Assembly: GCF_014646895.1 (NCBI RefSeq)
Contig: NZ_BMOD01000004.1
Location: 186,001-250,000, forward strand
DNA from: Deinococcus roseus
Lineage (GTDB): Bacteria > Deinococcota > Deinococci > Deinococcales > Deinococcaceae
Reading direction: 5' to 3'
DNA length: 64,000 nucleotides
The notes under the pieces were generated by a model, which was not told where the DNA came from, did not search any database, and saw only the letters and a program-made list of their open reading frames with translations. Of this stretch, positions 10,074-19,258 are shown piece by piece. A program made the position numbers and the translations under genes. Position 1 is the first letter of the stretch, and each line of letters opens with the position of its first letter.

Positions 10074-10752
10074 GATCAACCTGCTACCAAAAGAACTGGC
10101 GGTGCACCGTGAAACCAACCTGTGGACGGTGGCCGCATTTGTTGTGCCAGTCATCACCCTGGGTGTGGTGGCGGCCATGCACATCATGCGCACAAATGAG
10201 GATGCCCAGTTGACTGAAGACCTCACAGTCATGCGTGCAGACCTTGAGGCCCGCAAAGAAGCCCTGAACACCGTGAAACAACTGGAGAGGCAGAAAGCCG
10301 AGCTCAGTGTTTACAGCTCTGTTCGCAGCAATCTGGAAGCCCTGTCCAGCGATTGGCGTGGAGACCTGGAGCGCTTCGTCAGTCAGATTCCCACAGGCTC
10401 TGCAAACCCCACCATCTCATTGAGCAGTCTGGGGGTCAGCACGCCTACAGCAGCCACTGGTGTGGCTTTTGATGGTCGACCCTCCAGCAAAGTCATGACC
10501 ATTCAGGGCATCGCCAAATCCAACCAGGCCCTGATTGACTTTGTCAAAGCTTTTGAGGACAGTCAGGATTTTGCCATCCAGTTTCAGAATGCACAAAAAC
10601 AGGCAGAAAACAATCAGTATGACTTCACAGTCAATGTCAATCTGATCAAAGCCAGTGCCACTGAAACAACACCTGGAACCACCCCCGCAACAACACCCGC
10701 CCCATCGGGAACCACCACACCCACCACAACTTCTGGGGGGTCCACGCAATGA
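10066..10752 (+). CDS. pilN: Type IV pilus assembly protein PilN
   Basis: Inner-membrane alignment-complex protein. It begins with MIKINLLPKEL, the short cytoplasmic PilN signature that docks in PilM, then one membrane helix (about residues 19-43), a coiled coil (about 45-85) and a periplasmic ferredoxin-like domain. The tail (about 200-228) is Thr/Pro-rich. The start is TTG at 10066, inside the end of pilM. 228 residues. Confidence 0.93.
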   Translation: MIKINLLPKELAVHRETNLWTVAAFVVPVITLGVVAAMHIMRTNEDAQLTEDLTVMRADLEARKEALNTVKQLERQKAELSVYSSVRSNLEALSSDWRGDLERFVSQIPTGSANPTISLSSLGVSTPTAATGVAFDGRPSSKVMTIQGIAKSNQALIDFVKAFEDSQDFAIQFQNAQKQAENNQYDFTVNVNLIKASATETTPGTTPATTPAPSGTTTPTTTSGGSTQ

Positions 10753-11405
10753 AGTTAAAACAAAGAGACATTGCCCTCATCTCTATTGCAGCATCCGTAT
10801 TGCTGGTGCTGGTCTGGTATTTTTTGTGGTACCAGCCCAAGGGAGATGAAATTGCCAACAAGCAATTGGACAAAGAGAGTGTAGAGCAGGAACTGGCCCG
10901 GGCCAAAGCTGCAACTGCCCGACTTCCCCAGCTGATGGAAGATGTCAAACTGCTCGAAGCCGACAAACAGGCTTTTGTTGAAGAGCTGCCTGAAACCCTG
11001 CGCTTTGGGGAATTCCTGCAGGATCTGAGACAGATTGTCATTGACTCGGGAAGCACGCTGAACAGCATTGCTCCCACAGCATCCACCCAGACCGATCTTC
11101 CTGCTGGTGTGGTGGCTGTCAATGTCAACATGACCCTGGACACCACTTTCCCAGGCTTGCTCAATGTTGTTGCTGCCATTCAAGACCTGCAAAGGTTCTC
11201 CACCATCAACAAAATCGACCTGAAACTTACAGAGGTCACCCAGGCCACTGCCAAGAACCCGCCACTGTCCGTAACGATGGCCATGACGGTTTACACCTTT
11301 GATGTGAGCAGAGCCTTGCAACAACAGCAACAGCAACAAGAACAAACCACTCCTCCTCAGGACCCCAATGCAACCCCTGCCCCTCAGGGAGGAAACGCAT
11401 CATGA
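10749..11405 (+). CDS. pilO: Type IV pilus assembly protein PilO
   Basis: Forms the periplasmic heterodimer with PilN. 218 residues: a single membrane helix (about 7-28), a coiled coil (about 33-75) and a ferredoxin-like domain with the FGEFLQDLRQIVIDSGSTLN segment. The C-terminus is Gln/Pro-rich (residues about 180-218), a low-complexity tail. Four-base ATGA overlaps join it to pilN and to the next gene. Confidence 0.92.
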   Translation: MKLKQRDIALISIAASVLLVLVWYFLWYQPKGDEIANKQLDKESVEQELARAKAATARLPQLMEDVKLLEADKQAFVEELPETLRFGEFLQDLRQIVIDSGSTLNSIAPTASTQTDLPAGVVAVNVNMTLDTTFPGLLNVVAAIQDLQRFSTINKIDLKLTEVTQATAKNPPLSVTMAMTVYTFDVSRALQQQQQQQEQTTPPQDPNATPAPQGGNAS

Positions 11406-12400
11406 CCGGACCCGTCAACAAATCTCCCGTCTCGCAACCCCTGATCTGGGTGATCGTTGGACTTCTGGCGGTTGCAGGAGGCGGTGCCTATTATGTGCTC
11501 AACCAGCAGCCTGCTCCAGATCCAGAAGTCATCACTCCCCTGCCTCCAGTTGATCCCAACACTGGTCCTGTGCAAACGGGCAAACCTCTGGTGGTCAAAG
11601 ATTTGCCCTTCCTGACCACTGTCAATCGGGAAGTTGATGTGGTGTTGGGGCCTGACACAGAAGCTGGAGTCGGACCTTCAAATCGAACCTCCAACCCGTT
11701 CATTCCTGTCACTATCCCTCCATCAACACTGGTTCCTGACACCACCACAGCGGTCAATCCCACCCAGACCATCCCGGATTTCAACACCACACCCATTCCT
11801 GTCAACACTTCTCCCACCATCACCATTCCAAACACCAACACCCTGCCCAGCGGCAACACCAACACAGGTGGAATCACCACCACACCTCCCATTGTTTTGC
11901 CCAGCACTGGACAGCCTGTCAAAATCACCCCTCCCAGCACCAACGGCACCACGGGCACCACGGGCACCAACAGGGGCAGCAACACCATCAAAGCCCTTCC
12001 TCTGCCTGCCCCCAGTGTGGTGCAGCCTGGAACCAGCAGCACAGGGTTTGCAGTTCCTGAGCAAAACACCACAGTGATTTCTGCACCCACGCCAGTCCTG
12101 ATTTCTTCACTGGTCATTCCTGCACCGCCCCAAAAAGACACCCCGCAGCCCGATGAGCCCGTCACGCCTCCCAAAGAGAGTGAATTGCTCAAAACCGCCA
12201 ATGAGTTGCAACTGGCCTTCAGTTCTGTGGTCATTGGTCCCAACAGCACAGCCATATTCAACAGCAAAAATGGCTATCTGATGGCTGCAGCAGGTCAAAA
12301 ACTGGCAGGAACAGACATTCTGGTGAAGTCTATTTCTCAACAACAAGTCACATTACAGCTCGGAGAAGAGACTCTGGAGCTGACTCTGGATAGGCGGTGA
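11402..12400 (+). CDS. PilW-like (PilP-position) pilus protein
   Basis: 332 residues: one N-terminal membrane helix (about 11-33), then a long Pro/Thr/Asn-rich region (about 40-250) and a small C-terminal domain (about 255-332). It occupies the slot of Thermus PilW, between PilO and the secretin; I infer that role, stabilising or linking PilQ, from position and architecture rather than sequence motifs. The low-complexity section would suit a spacer reaching through the periplasm. Overlaps pilO by ATGA and ends just before pilQ. Confidence 0.75.
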   Translation: MTGPVNKSPVSQPLIWVIVGLLAVAGGGAYYVLNQQPAPDPEVITPLPPVDPNTGPVQTGKPLVVKDLPFLTTVNREVDVVLGPDTEAGVGPSNRTSNPFIPVTIPPSTLVPDTTTAVNPTQTIPDFNTTPIPVNTSPTITIPNTNTLPSGNTNTGGITTTPPIVLPSTGQPVKITPPSTNGTTGTTGTNRGSNTIKALPLPAPSVVQPGTSSTGFAVPEQNTTVISAPTPVLISSLVIPAPPQKDTPQPDEPVTPPKESELLKTANELQLAFSSVVIGPNSTAIFNSKNGYLMAAAGQKLAGTDILVKSISQQQVTLQLGEETLELTLDRR

Positions 12401-12403
12401 GTG

Positions 12404-14701
12404 ATGTTAAAACGTAATCTCCTGGTTTTAAGTCTGCTGGCAGGTGTGGCCTTCGCGGCCCCAATCCTACCCTCTGAATCACGGTTTGATGCTGCTGTCA
12501 CGGTACAGACAGGCACCAGCGTGAACAACCTGGTGGCGCTTTTGCAGGCGCTGGGGAATTCAGTGGGGCTGACTGTGGTCACCGATGGAATCCCTGCAGA
12601 CAAAACCATCAACTACAACATTGCCAACAAGCCTTTCCGAGAAGTCTGGGATCTGCTGACCAAACTCAACGATCTGGATTATGAGTTGCTGGGCAATGAC
12701 ATTGTGGTGGTGGGACCCAAGAGTGTGGTGGACAAATTCCGTCCTGCCCCTCCTGCTCCAGTGGTTGAGCCCCCCGTGGTGGTCACTGCTCCTGCTCCTG
12801 ATCCTGTGGTGCGTGTGTTTTACACCATCAAATCTGATCCTGAGTCTGTCATCAAGTTTCTGCAGGCAGAAGCCAAAGATGTCACCGTCACCCGTTTCGG
12901 CAGCAGCAGCCTGATTGCCCTCTCTGGAACGGCAAAACAACAAGCAGAAGTGGCCAGCCTGCTGAGCGTGGTGGACATTGCTCCAGCTGCAGTTCCTCCC
13001 GTAGAACCTCCTGTGGTGGTGACGCCCCCCGCTCCTGAGCCCACCGTGCGCCGTTTCTACGCCACCAATCTTCCTGCGGATGAAATTGCTGCTTTCCTGA
13101 AAGCCGAAGTGCCCGGAGCAGTGATCAACCGGGTCGGAACCACCCGCACCCTCTCCATCACCGCCACCGCCAAACAGCAAGATGAAATTGCTGCTCTGCT
13201 GGTCACGGTGGATCCTGCACCCACCCCTGCTCCTGTGGTTGAGCCTCCTGTGGTTGTTGCCCCTGAACCCACGGTGCGCCGCTTCTACACAGCCAACATG
13301 TCTCCAGAAGATGTGATTGCTTTCCTGAAAGCTGAATTGCCTGGTGTGGTGGTCAACCGGGTCGGAACCACCCGCACCCTCTCCATCAATGCCACCGCCA
13401 AGCAGCAAGAAGAAATCACGGTATTGCTGGCCACAGTGGATCCCGCTCCCGCCCCTGTCCCTGTGGTCGAACCTCCTGTGGTTCCTCCCACCGAGCCCAC
13501 GGTGCGCCGTTTCTACACCACCAAACTGGCTCCTGCTGACATCATTGCTTTCCTGAAAGCCGAAGTGCCTGGTGTGGTGATCAACCGGGTGGGCAACACC
13601 CAGAGCCTGTCCATCACCGCCACCGCCAAACAGCAAGAAGAAATCACAGCTTTGTTGGCCAGTGTCGATGTGGCTCCTGATCAGCCTGCCCCGGTGGTGC
13701 GGATCCAGCAGATCTTCCCCCTCTCCAATGCCAAGGCAGATGACCTGCGGGCCGTGCTGACCCAGACTTTTGTGGCACCTGCTGCCCTCAACCCCACCAC
13801 CGGGTTGAATGGCAACACCGGCACCAACACCACCACCAGCACCAATACGGGCACCACAGCTGGAGATGGCTTCTCCAGCCCCACCAGCAACAGCAACACC
13901 AACAACCAGGATGTTTCCAGTCAGGCTCCAGAAATCATCGCAGATGTGCGCACCAACTCCCTGATTGTGCGCGGCACCCAGAGCCAGCTCAACCAGATCT
14001 CTGACGCCATTGCTGCCCTGGACAAACGCGTGCCTCAGGTGAACGTGCAGGTTCGCATTCAGGAAATCACCCACAGTGCTGCCAACAGCCTGGGTCTCAA
14101 CTGGAGCGCTCCTTTCGGCAACTTCTCCACACTGAACTTTGGCAGTGGCGGCATCAAGTCGGTGTTTAATGCAGCCAGCAGTCTGGTGGGCTTCAACCTG
14201 GGAGCCACCCTGGATGCCCTGGAAAAACAGGGACTGGTCAAGCGTGTGGATGACGGCAGCCTGACCCTGCAAAGCGGCCAGACCGAACCTGCCAACATGA
14301 AATCCGGGGGCACCCTGATTGTCAGCATCGTGGGCAACGGCACCCAGAAAACCGAGCGCACCCTGGACTACGGGGTCAATGTGGGCATCAGCAACCTGCA
14401 GGTCTCCAACGATGGCACCATCACCATGAAAGTGAATGCCAGCGTGAAGGGCTTTGCTTCCACCCCCACCGATCCCACACTGATCAACCTCACCAACAAT
14501 GAGGCTTCCACCGTGCTGTCGTTCAAGTCTGGCTCCACTGTGCTGCTGGGTGGCTTGCTGAGCACCAGCAAAACCGAAAACACCCAGGGCATTCCTGTGC
14601 TCTCCAGCATTCCTCTGATTGGCAGCCTGTTCAAATCCACCACTGTGGAAGACAAAGAAACCCAGCTGATGCTGGTGATCACTGCCAACACCATCGAGTA
14701 A
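12404..14701 (+). CDS. pilQ: Secretin PilQ (type IV pilus / DNA uptake)
   Basis: Forms the outer-membrane ring for pili and DNA entry. 765 residues from ATG 12404 with AGGCGG six bases upstream; a GTG at 12401 is also in frame. A signal peptide (about 1-19) is followed by an N0-like domain (about 25-110), then four tandem N-domain repeats linked by Val/Pro-rich strings such as VVEPPVVV (about 120-425), an NolW-like region, a Thr/Asn-rich loop, and the C-terminal secretin domain with VPQVNVQVRIQEI and the terminal GIPVLSSIPLIGSLFKS. The extra N-domains recall Thermus PilQ. Last gene of the operon; a terminator follows. Confidence 0.95.
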   Translation: MLKRNLLVLSLLAGVAFAAPILPSESRFDAAVTVQTGTSVNNLVALLQALGNSVGLTVVTDGIPADKTINYNIANKPFREVWDLLTKLNDLDYELLGNDIVVVGPKSVVDKFRPAPPAPVVEPPVVVTAPAPDPVVRVFYTIKSDPESVIKFLQAEAKDVTVTRFGSSSLIALSGTAKQQAEVASLLSVVDIAPAAVPPVEPPVVVTPPAPEPTVRRFYATNLPADEIAAFLKAEVPGAVINRVGTTRTLSITATAKQQDEIAALLVTVDPAPTPAPVVEPPVVVAPEPTVRRFYTANMSPEDVIAFLKAELPGVVVNRVGTTRTLSINATAKQQEEITVLLATVDPAPAPVPVVEPPVVPPTEPTVRRFYTTKLAPADIIAFLKAEVPGVVINRVGNTQSLSITATAKQQEEITALLASVDVAPDQPAPVVRIQQIFPLSNAKADDLRAVLTQTFVAPAALNPTTGLNGNTGTNTTTSTNTGTTAGDGFSSPTSNSNTNNQDVSSQAPEIIADVRTNSLIVRGTQSQLNQISDAIAALDKRVPQVNVQVRIQEITHSAANSLGLNWSAPFGNFSTLNFGSGGIKSVFNAASSLVGFNLGATLDALEKQGLVKRVDDGSLTLQSGQTEPANMKSGGTLIVSIVGNGTQKTERTLDYGVNVGISNLQVSNDGTITMKVNASVKGFASTPTDPTLINLTNNEASTVLSFKSGSTVLLGGLLSTSKTENTQGIPVLSSIPLIGSLFKSTTVEDKETQLMLVITANTIE
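12806..13675 (+). repeat. Four tandem repeats inside pilQ (228-237 bp each)
   Basis: Copies begin at about 12806, 13043, 13271 and 13499, anchored on the codons for VRRFY or VRVFY. Spacing is 237, 228 and 228 bases. Copies 2 to 4 are nearly identical in stretches such as the GTTRTLSI-TATAKQQ segment; copy 1 is more divergent. Each encodes one beta-alpha-beta-beta-alpha N-domain plus a Pro/Val linker. Confidence 0.9.
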
Positions 14702-14722
14702 AACACTTCAGCCTTTCACCAG

Positions 14723-14750
14723 AACCTGCCCCTGTGGCAGGTTTTTTGTT
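14723..14750 (+). terminator. Terminator after pilQ
   Basis: Perfect eight-base stem AACCTGCC/GGCAGGTT with a five-base loop, followed by a T-run ending near 14750. Confidence 0.85.
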
Positions 14751-14783
14751 TAGAAGCCTGCGAAAAGGCCCTTTGTGACTCAT

Positions 14784-14792
14784 GTTAAGCTG
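14784..14792 (+). promoter_or_regulatory. Extended -10 of aroC, leaderless
   Basis: TGT-TAAGCT ends seven bases before the ATG at 14799. There is no ribosome site in front of that ATG, so transcript and coding sequence probably start together. Confidence 0.5.
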
Positions 14793-14798
14793 CTTAGC

Positions 14799-15950
14799 AT
14801 GAAGTTCTTAACTGCAGGCGAATCTCACGGTCCTCAATTGACCACCATCATTGAGGGGTTGCCTTCCCAGCTTCCCCTGACGGCTGAAGACATCAATCCC
14901 TGGCTGGCCAAACGCCAGGGTGGGTATGGTCGGGGCCGCAGAATGCAAATTGAAACCGATCAGGTGCTGTTCATGTCGGGTGTGCGGGCCGGACGCACCA
15001 CGGGTGCTCCCCTCACCCTGGTGGTGGAGAACAAGGACCACCGCAACTGGACGGAAATCATGAGCCCTGAACCAGGCAATGAACCCCGCAAGAAGTCCCT
15101 GACCCGTGCCCGTCCTGGCCACGCAGACCTGGCAGGCGGCATCAAATACCGCCACAAGGATTTGCGGGATGTGCTGGAACGGGCCAGTGCCCGTGAAACC
15201 ACCATGCGGGTGGCTGTGGGTGCAGTGGCCCTCAAGTTGCTGTCTGAACTGGACATCACCGGGGTCAATTATGTCTCCAGCCTGTGCGACATCGACAGCA
15301 ATGTGCCTTTCAACTGGGATCTGGTGGATGCCATCGAGAGCTCTCTGGTGCGCTGCCCCGATCCCGAGGCCTCCCAGAAAATGGTGGAGCGCATCGATCA
15401 GGCCAAGAAAGATGGAGACACCCTGGGAGGCATTCTGGAGGTGCGTTTCCGCAACCTGCCCATTGGATTGGGTTCGCATGTGCACTGGGACCGCAAACTG
15501 GATGGCCGCATTGCCCAGGCCGTGATGAGCGTGCAGGCCGTCAAGGGCGTGGAAGTGGGTTACGGTTTCCGGGGCACCCGCATGCCCGGCTCCCAGGTGC
15601 ATGACGCCATTTACCGCGAAGATGGCAAGGGCTATTACCGCCTGACCAACGGTGCAGGCGGCCTGGAAGGGGGCATGACCGATGGTGAAGACCTGGTGGT
15701 GCGCATCGCCCTGAAACCCATTGCCACCCTGATGTCTCCCCTGCCCTCCATCGATGTGGTCACCAAACAGCCTGCAGATGCTGCTCTGGAGCGTTCTGAT
15801 ACCACTGCCGTGCCTGCTGCTGGCGTGATCATGCAGTGCGTGATTGGTCTGGTGCTGGCAGAGGCCATCCTGGAAAAATTTGGCGGCGACACCCTGCCCG
15901 AAATTCAGGAGCGCCTGGCCACCTACCGCGGATTTGTTGCTGAATACTGA
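14799..15950 (+). CDS. aroC: Chorismate synthase
   Basis: Final shikimate-pathway step: 5-enolpyruvylshikimate 3-phosphate to chorismate, needing reduced FMN. The start at 14799 gives the canonical MKFLTAGESHGP opening; an upstream GTG (14775) would add eight atypical residues and precede the likely transcript start. 383 residues, normal length. Family signatures GRGRRMQIE, RARPGHADLAG, RASARETTMRVAVGA and SDTTAVPAAGV are present. First of a closely spaced aroC-aroK-aroB group. Confidence 0.96.
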   Translation: MKFLTAGESHGPQLTTIIEGLPSQLPLTAEDINPWLAKRQGGYGRGRRMQIETDQVLFMSGVRAGRTTGAPLTLVVENKDHRNWTEIMSPEPGNEPRKKSLTRARPGHADLAGGIKYRHKDLRDVLERASARETTMRVAVGAVALKLLSELDITGVNYVSSLCDIDSNVPFNWDLVDAIESSLVRCPDPEASQKMVERIDQAKKDGDTLGGILEVRFRNLPIGLGSHVHWDRKLDGRIAQAVMSVQAVKGVEVGYGFRGTRMPGSQVHDAIYREDGKGYYRLTNGAGGLEGGMTDGEDLVVRIALKPIATLMSPLPSIDVVTKQPADAALERSDTTAVPAAGVIMQCVIGLVLAEAILEKFGGDTLPEIQERLATYRGFVAEY

Positions 15951-15983
15951 TGGAGCCAGGCTTATACTGAAAGCCTGACCAGA

Positions 15984-16559
15984 ATGGAACAAATGATGTT
16001 CAGTCACACCAAAATGGAACGCCCGGTGCGCTGGCTGGCCCTGGCAGGCTTCATGGGCACCGGAAAAAGCCGGGTGGGATGGGAACTTTCCCGCCGCCTT
16101 TTGCTCAACTTTGTGGACACCGACAAGGTGATCGAGCGGATCAGTGGCATGAAAATCAGCGAGATCTTTGAGTGTTACGGCGAGGAGACGTTCCGGGCTT
16201 ACGAACGGGAAGTGCTGAAACGCACCACCCATCTGGATCTGGCGGTGGTTTCCCTGGGCGGAGGGGCTTTCGTCAACCCTGAAAATCAGGCGGTGCTGAA
16301 AGCCCGTGGCCCGGTGGTGGTGCTGCACGCCCAGCCAGAAACCATTTACCAGCGCACCTTCAAAAGTGATCGTCCGCTCTTGAAGGTGGCAAATCCTGTA
16401 GAGCGCATCAAAAGCCTGCTCACCGAGCGTGCTCCTGCTTACGCTCAGGGAGACATTCACGTCCACACCGACCACCAGCCCAGTGAGCAGGTGGTGCTGG
16501 AAATCATGGAAAAACTCTGGGAGTACCGTCATGCACAAGATTCACGTTCAGGTGAGTGA
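15984..16559 (+). CDS. aroK: Shikimate kinase
   Basis: Phosphorylates shikimate at the 3-OH. Walker A is GFMGTGKSRVG (about residues 23-33), the shikimate-binding Asp is in VDTDKVIE, and GGGAF is the conserved glycine motif. The 191 residues include about 15 extra at the N-terminus; ATGs at 15984, 15993, 15996 and 16014 are possible starts. A TATACT at 15964 could be an internal promoter. The 3' end overlaps aroB by 29 bases in a different frame. Confidence 0.93.
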   Translation: MEQMMFSHTKMERPVRWLALAGFMGTGKSRVGWELSRRLLLNFVDTDKVIERISGMKISEIFECYGEETFRAYEREVLKRTTHLDLAVVSLGGGAFVNPENQAVLKARGPVVVLHAQPETIYQRTFKSDRPLLKVANPVERIKSLLTERAPAYAQGDIHVHTDHQPSEQVVLEIMEKLWEYRHAQDSRSGE

Positions 16560-17553
16560 TCCCTACACCGTCACAGTGGGTTTTCAGTTGCTGGAAAACC
16601 TGGAATTTCCCAGGAACACCGCACTGATCTACGACAGCAACATCCCCCAGGAAACCCTGGATCGCCTGAAAGACCGGGTCAGTTTGCTGATCCCCCTTCC
16701 TGCAGGAGAAGCCTGCAAGAACTTCACTGTTCTGGCAGAGGTGCTGTCCAGATTGGCTGCAGCCAACTTCACCCGGGATTCCCTGGTGGTGGCCCTGGGA
16801 GGTGGAGCCACCAGCGATCTGGCTGGTTATGTTGCGGCCAGTTACCTGCGCGGGGTGAGGTTCATCAATCTGCCCACCACCTTGCTGGGCATGGTGGATG
16901 CCAGCGTGGGGGGCAAAACCGGGATCAACCTGCCCGAAGGCAAGAACCTGGTGGGTGCTTTCTGGCAACCCCAGAGCGTTTATGCTGACCTGTCCACCCT
17001 GCAGAGCCTGCCCCCTCAGGTCTTTAAAGAAGGCATGGCAGAACTGTTCAAGCATCACCTGCTGGACCGGGATGCTCCGGTCAGCAAGTTCTACGAGCTG
17101 GAAGATTTGCACAGTGAGGTTTTTGCTGCAGAACTGGCCCGCAGCATTCAGGTGAAAGCCCACATCGTGTCCATTGACCCGCACGAAAAACACGAGAGGG
17201 CCTTCCTGAATTTCGGGCACACCCTGGCCCATGCACTGGAAGCCGTGTCCAAACACCAGATCTCCCACGGGGAAGCGGTGGCTTATGGCATGCACTATGC
17301 AGCCCACCTGTCCAGAAACCTGGGCGGAGCAGACCTGACCCCCAGAACCCTGGACTTCCTGAAGTGGATGAATCCCGCTCCCCTGCCCAATAGGGATTTT
17401 GCTGTTCTGCACAGCTTCATGTCCAGAGACAAGAAGGCCGATTCAGAAGGCATCCGATTCACCCTTTTAAAAGACCATGGTGAACCTTATCTGGCACGGG
17501 TTCCTCTGCAAGTCCAGCAGGACAGTTTCCAGGAGTTTCTGCAGGACCTCTGA
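16531..17553 (+). CDS. aroB: 3-dehydroquinate synthase
   Basis: Cyclises DAHP to 3-dehydroquinate using NAD and a divalent metal. 340 residues from ATG 16531, which starts the fold with a typical short first strand; a longer frame reaching 16429 lies inside aroK and is not protein-like. NAD-binding GGGATSDLAGYVAA, the DASVGGKTGIN loop and metal ligands in the NFGHTLAHALE and HGEAVAYGMHYAA segments are all visible. Co-transcribed with aroK. Confidence 0.95.
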   Translation: MHKIHVQVSDPYTVTVGFQLLENLEFPRNTALIYDSNIPQETLDRLKDRVSLLIPLPAGEACKNFTVLAEVLSRLAAANFTRDSLVVALGGGATSDLAGYVAASYLRGVRFINLPTTLLGMVDASVGGKTGINLPEGKNLVGAFWQPQSVYADLSTLQSLPPQVFKEGMAELFKHHLLDRDAPVSKFYELEDLHSEVFAAELARSIQVKAHIVSIDPHEKHERAFLNFGHTLAHALEAVSKHQISHGEAVAYGMHYAAHLSRNLGGADLTPRTLDFLKWMNPAPLPNRDFAVLHSFMSRDKKADSEGIRFTLLKDHGEPYLARVPLQVQQDSFQEFLQDL

Positions 17554-17568
17554 AGTCTTGATTTTCCA

Positions 17569-17600
17569 TACAGCCAGGGTTTTGCTCTGGCTGTTTTTCT
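17569..17600 (+). terminator. Terminator after aroB
   Basis: Stem ACAGCCAG/CTGGCTGT with a nine-base loop, followed by five to six T. It separates aroCKB from aroQ. Confidence 0.8.
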
Positions 17601-17690
17601 TCCACCTCATGCTTGATCCCGTTAAACTGTCAGGGACACAGCAACACCACCTGCACCATCAAACAACAGGCAACACTTCTGGAGGCACGC

Positions 17691-18125
17691 ATGATTCTGG
17701 TTTTAAACGGTCCTAATTTGAACCTGCTGGGCACCCGTGAGCCCACCGTCTATGGTTCCACCACCCTCGCAGACCTGGAAGGCATGTGTGAAAGCTGGGG
17801 GGCAGAACTGGGCACCAATGTCACCTGCCGCCAGAGCAACTACGAAGGGCAACTTCTGGAATGGATCCATGAAGCAGAAAGCCATGGTTTCACAGGCATT
17901 GTGATCAATCCAGGGGCACTGACCCATTATTCCTATGCTTTGAGGGACGCCATTTCTGGACAGAAACTTCCGGTGGTGGAGGTGCACATCTCCAATGTGG
18001 ATGCCCGTGAAGAGTTCCGGCACAAATCGGTCACAGCTGCGGTGTGCAAAGGAAAAATCAGCGGTCTGGGCATGCTGGGGTACAAACTGGCCATGGACTA
18101 CCTGATGGAAACCCATCCCTCATGA
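17691..18125 (+). CDS. aroQ: 3-dehydroquinate dehydratase, type II
   Basis: Dodecameric type II enzyme converting 3-dehydroquinate to 3-dehydroshikimate. 144 residues from ATG 17691 with GGAGG seven bases upstream; the longer in-frame extension to 17613 lacks family residues. NGPNLNLLGTREP is the N-terminal signature, the catalytic Tyr is in TVYG, and the active-site His and Asn lie in NPGALTHYS and EVHISN. Its stop overlaps the start of the secreted dehydrogenase. Confidence 0.96.
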   Translation: MILVLNGPNLNLLGTREPTVYGSTTLADLEGMCESWGAELGTNVTCRQSNYEGQLLEWIHEAESHGFTGIVINPGALTHYSYALRDAISGQKLPVVEVHISNVDAREEFRHKSVTAAVCKGKISGLGMLGYKLAMDYLMETHPS

Positions 18126-19255
18126 AAAAGCTCTGGGGTTGCCTGGGGGTGGGCCTGCTGGGGACGGCCTCTGCAGCGTCTTGTGGGAATTTTCCGGCCC
18201 TGAATGTCAAAACCCCCGAAGGTTATTGTGTGGCCCTGGTGCAACAGAACCTCAAATTTCCCAGAGGCGTGCTGGCCCTCTCCAACGGAAACGTGCTGGT
18301 GGTGGAAATGGGAGGCTGGGGACACAACATTGGCGCCGTGACCCTGATCACCCCTGGAAAATCCATCAAGCGGTTGCTGACCAAACTGGACCGTCCACAC
18401 GGCATCCGGCTTGGGCCGGATGGTCTGATTTACGTTGGGGAGGACAGCCAGATCTTCCGTTTTGACCTGAAAAACCCCCCGGCAAAAACCGTGGTGGTCT
18501 CTTCGCTGCCCGAATCGGGCCGACATCCTCTAAAGACCTTCATTTTTGATGCCCAGAAGAATCTGGTGGTGAATTATGGCTCTTCCACCGACAACTGCGA
18601 GGAGCAAAAAGGGAAAACCTCCTGTGCAGAAGCAGCCTCCCGTGCCTTGCTCAAAAAATTCATCCTCGATTGGAAACAGGACGGTAAACCCACAGGTTCT
18701 GTTGTCCTGGCAAAAGGACTGCGCAACTCCATGGGACTGGCATTGCATCCTTCTGGAACCCTGCTGCAAGCAGAAAACAGCAGAGATGCCCTCGCCAGCA
18801 TCCTGAAACTCAATGACGATGACCTCCCTCATGATGAGCTGAATGTAATCCAGCAGGGGGGATTTTACGGCTGGCCTTACTGTTACGACAACCAGCAGAA
18901 CGCTCCAGAGTTTAAAGCCTTCAAGTGTCAGAACAGCCTCAAACCCGCAGTGCTGCTTCCCGGACATGGGGCACCTCTGGGCATGGCCTATGCTCCTGAA
19001 AATGCTTACCCTGTCTTGCAAAACACTGTGGTGGTGGGTTTGCATGGTTACCGTTCCAATGGCCACCGCATTGTGATGTATTCGGTCAATTCAAAAGGCA
19101 TTCCCTCTGGCAAACTGCAGGAGGTGGTCTGGGATTGGGACACCAAAACAAACCAGAAACAGGGCGCTCCGGTGGACATCTCTTTTGCCTCCGATGGTGG
19201 TTTTTACTTCACCGATGACAAAAATGGCATGCTGCTGAAATTTCAGAAAAAGTGA
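18122..19255 (+). CDS. Secreted glucose/sorbosone dehydrogenase-like beta-propeller
   Basis: 377 residues from ATG 18122, which overlaps the aroQ stop. A signal peptide (residues about 1-19, ending ASAA) leads to a beta-propeller of the PQQ-type soluble glucose / L-sorbosone dehydrogenase family: FPRGVLALSNGNVLVVE, RPHGIRLGPDGLIYVGE, GLRNSMGLALHPSGTL, GGFYGWPYC. The active-site His would be in RPHGIRL. Periplasmic or extracellular sugar oxidation with PQQ is the likely role; substrate and cofactor are not proven by sequence. Four bases from the convergent corA gene. Confidence 0.8.
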   Translation: MKKLWGCLGVGLLGTASAASCGNFPALNVKTPEGYCVALVQQNLKFPRGVLALSNGNVLVVEMGGWGHNIGAVTLITPGKSIKRLLTKLDRPHGIRLGPDGLIYVGEDSQIFRFDLKNPPAKTVVVSSLPESGRHPLKTFIFDAQKNLVVNYGSSTDNCEEQKGKTSCAEAASRALLKKFILDWKQDGKPTGSVVLAKGLRNSMGLALHPSGTLLQAENSRDALASILKLNDDDLPHDELNVIQQGGFYGWPYCYDNQQNAPEFKAFKCQNSLKPAVLLPGHGAPLGMAYAPENAYPVLQNTVVVGLHGYRSNGHRIVMYSVNSKGIPSGKLQEVVWDWDTKTNQKQGAPVDISFASDGGFYFTDDKNGMLLKFQKK

Positions 19256-19258
19256 AGC

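Noticed and set aside
12806..13675. CRISPR-like spacing in pilQ
   Set aside because: The repeats are 228 bases, coding and contiguous, with no short repeat-spacer pattern.
12560..14272. Minus-strand 570-residue frame
   Set aside because: His/Gly/Gln-rich complement of the pilQ repeats.
14808..16538. Minus-strand 576-residue frame
   Set aside because: Shadow of aroC and aroK, which have full family motifs.
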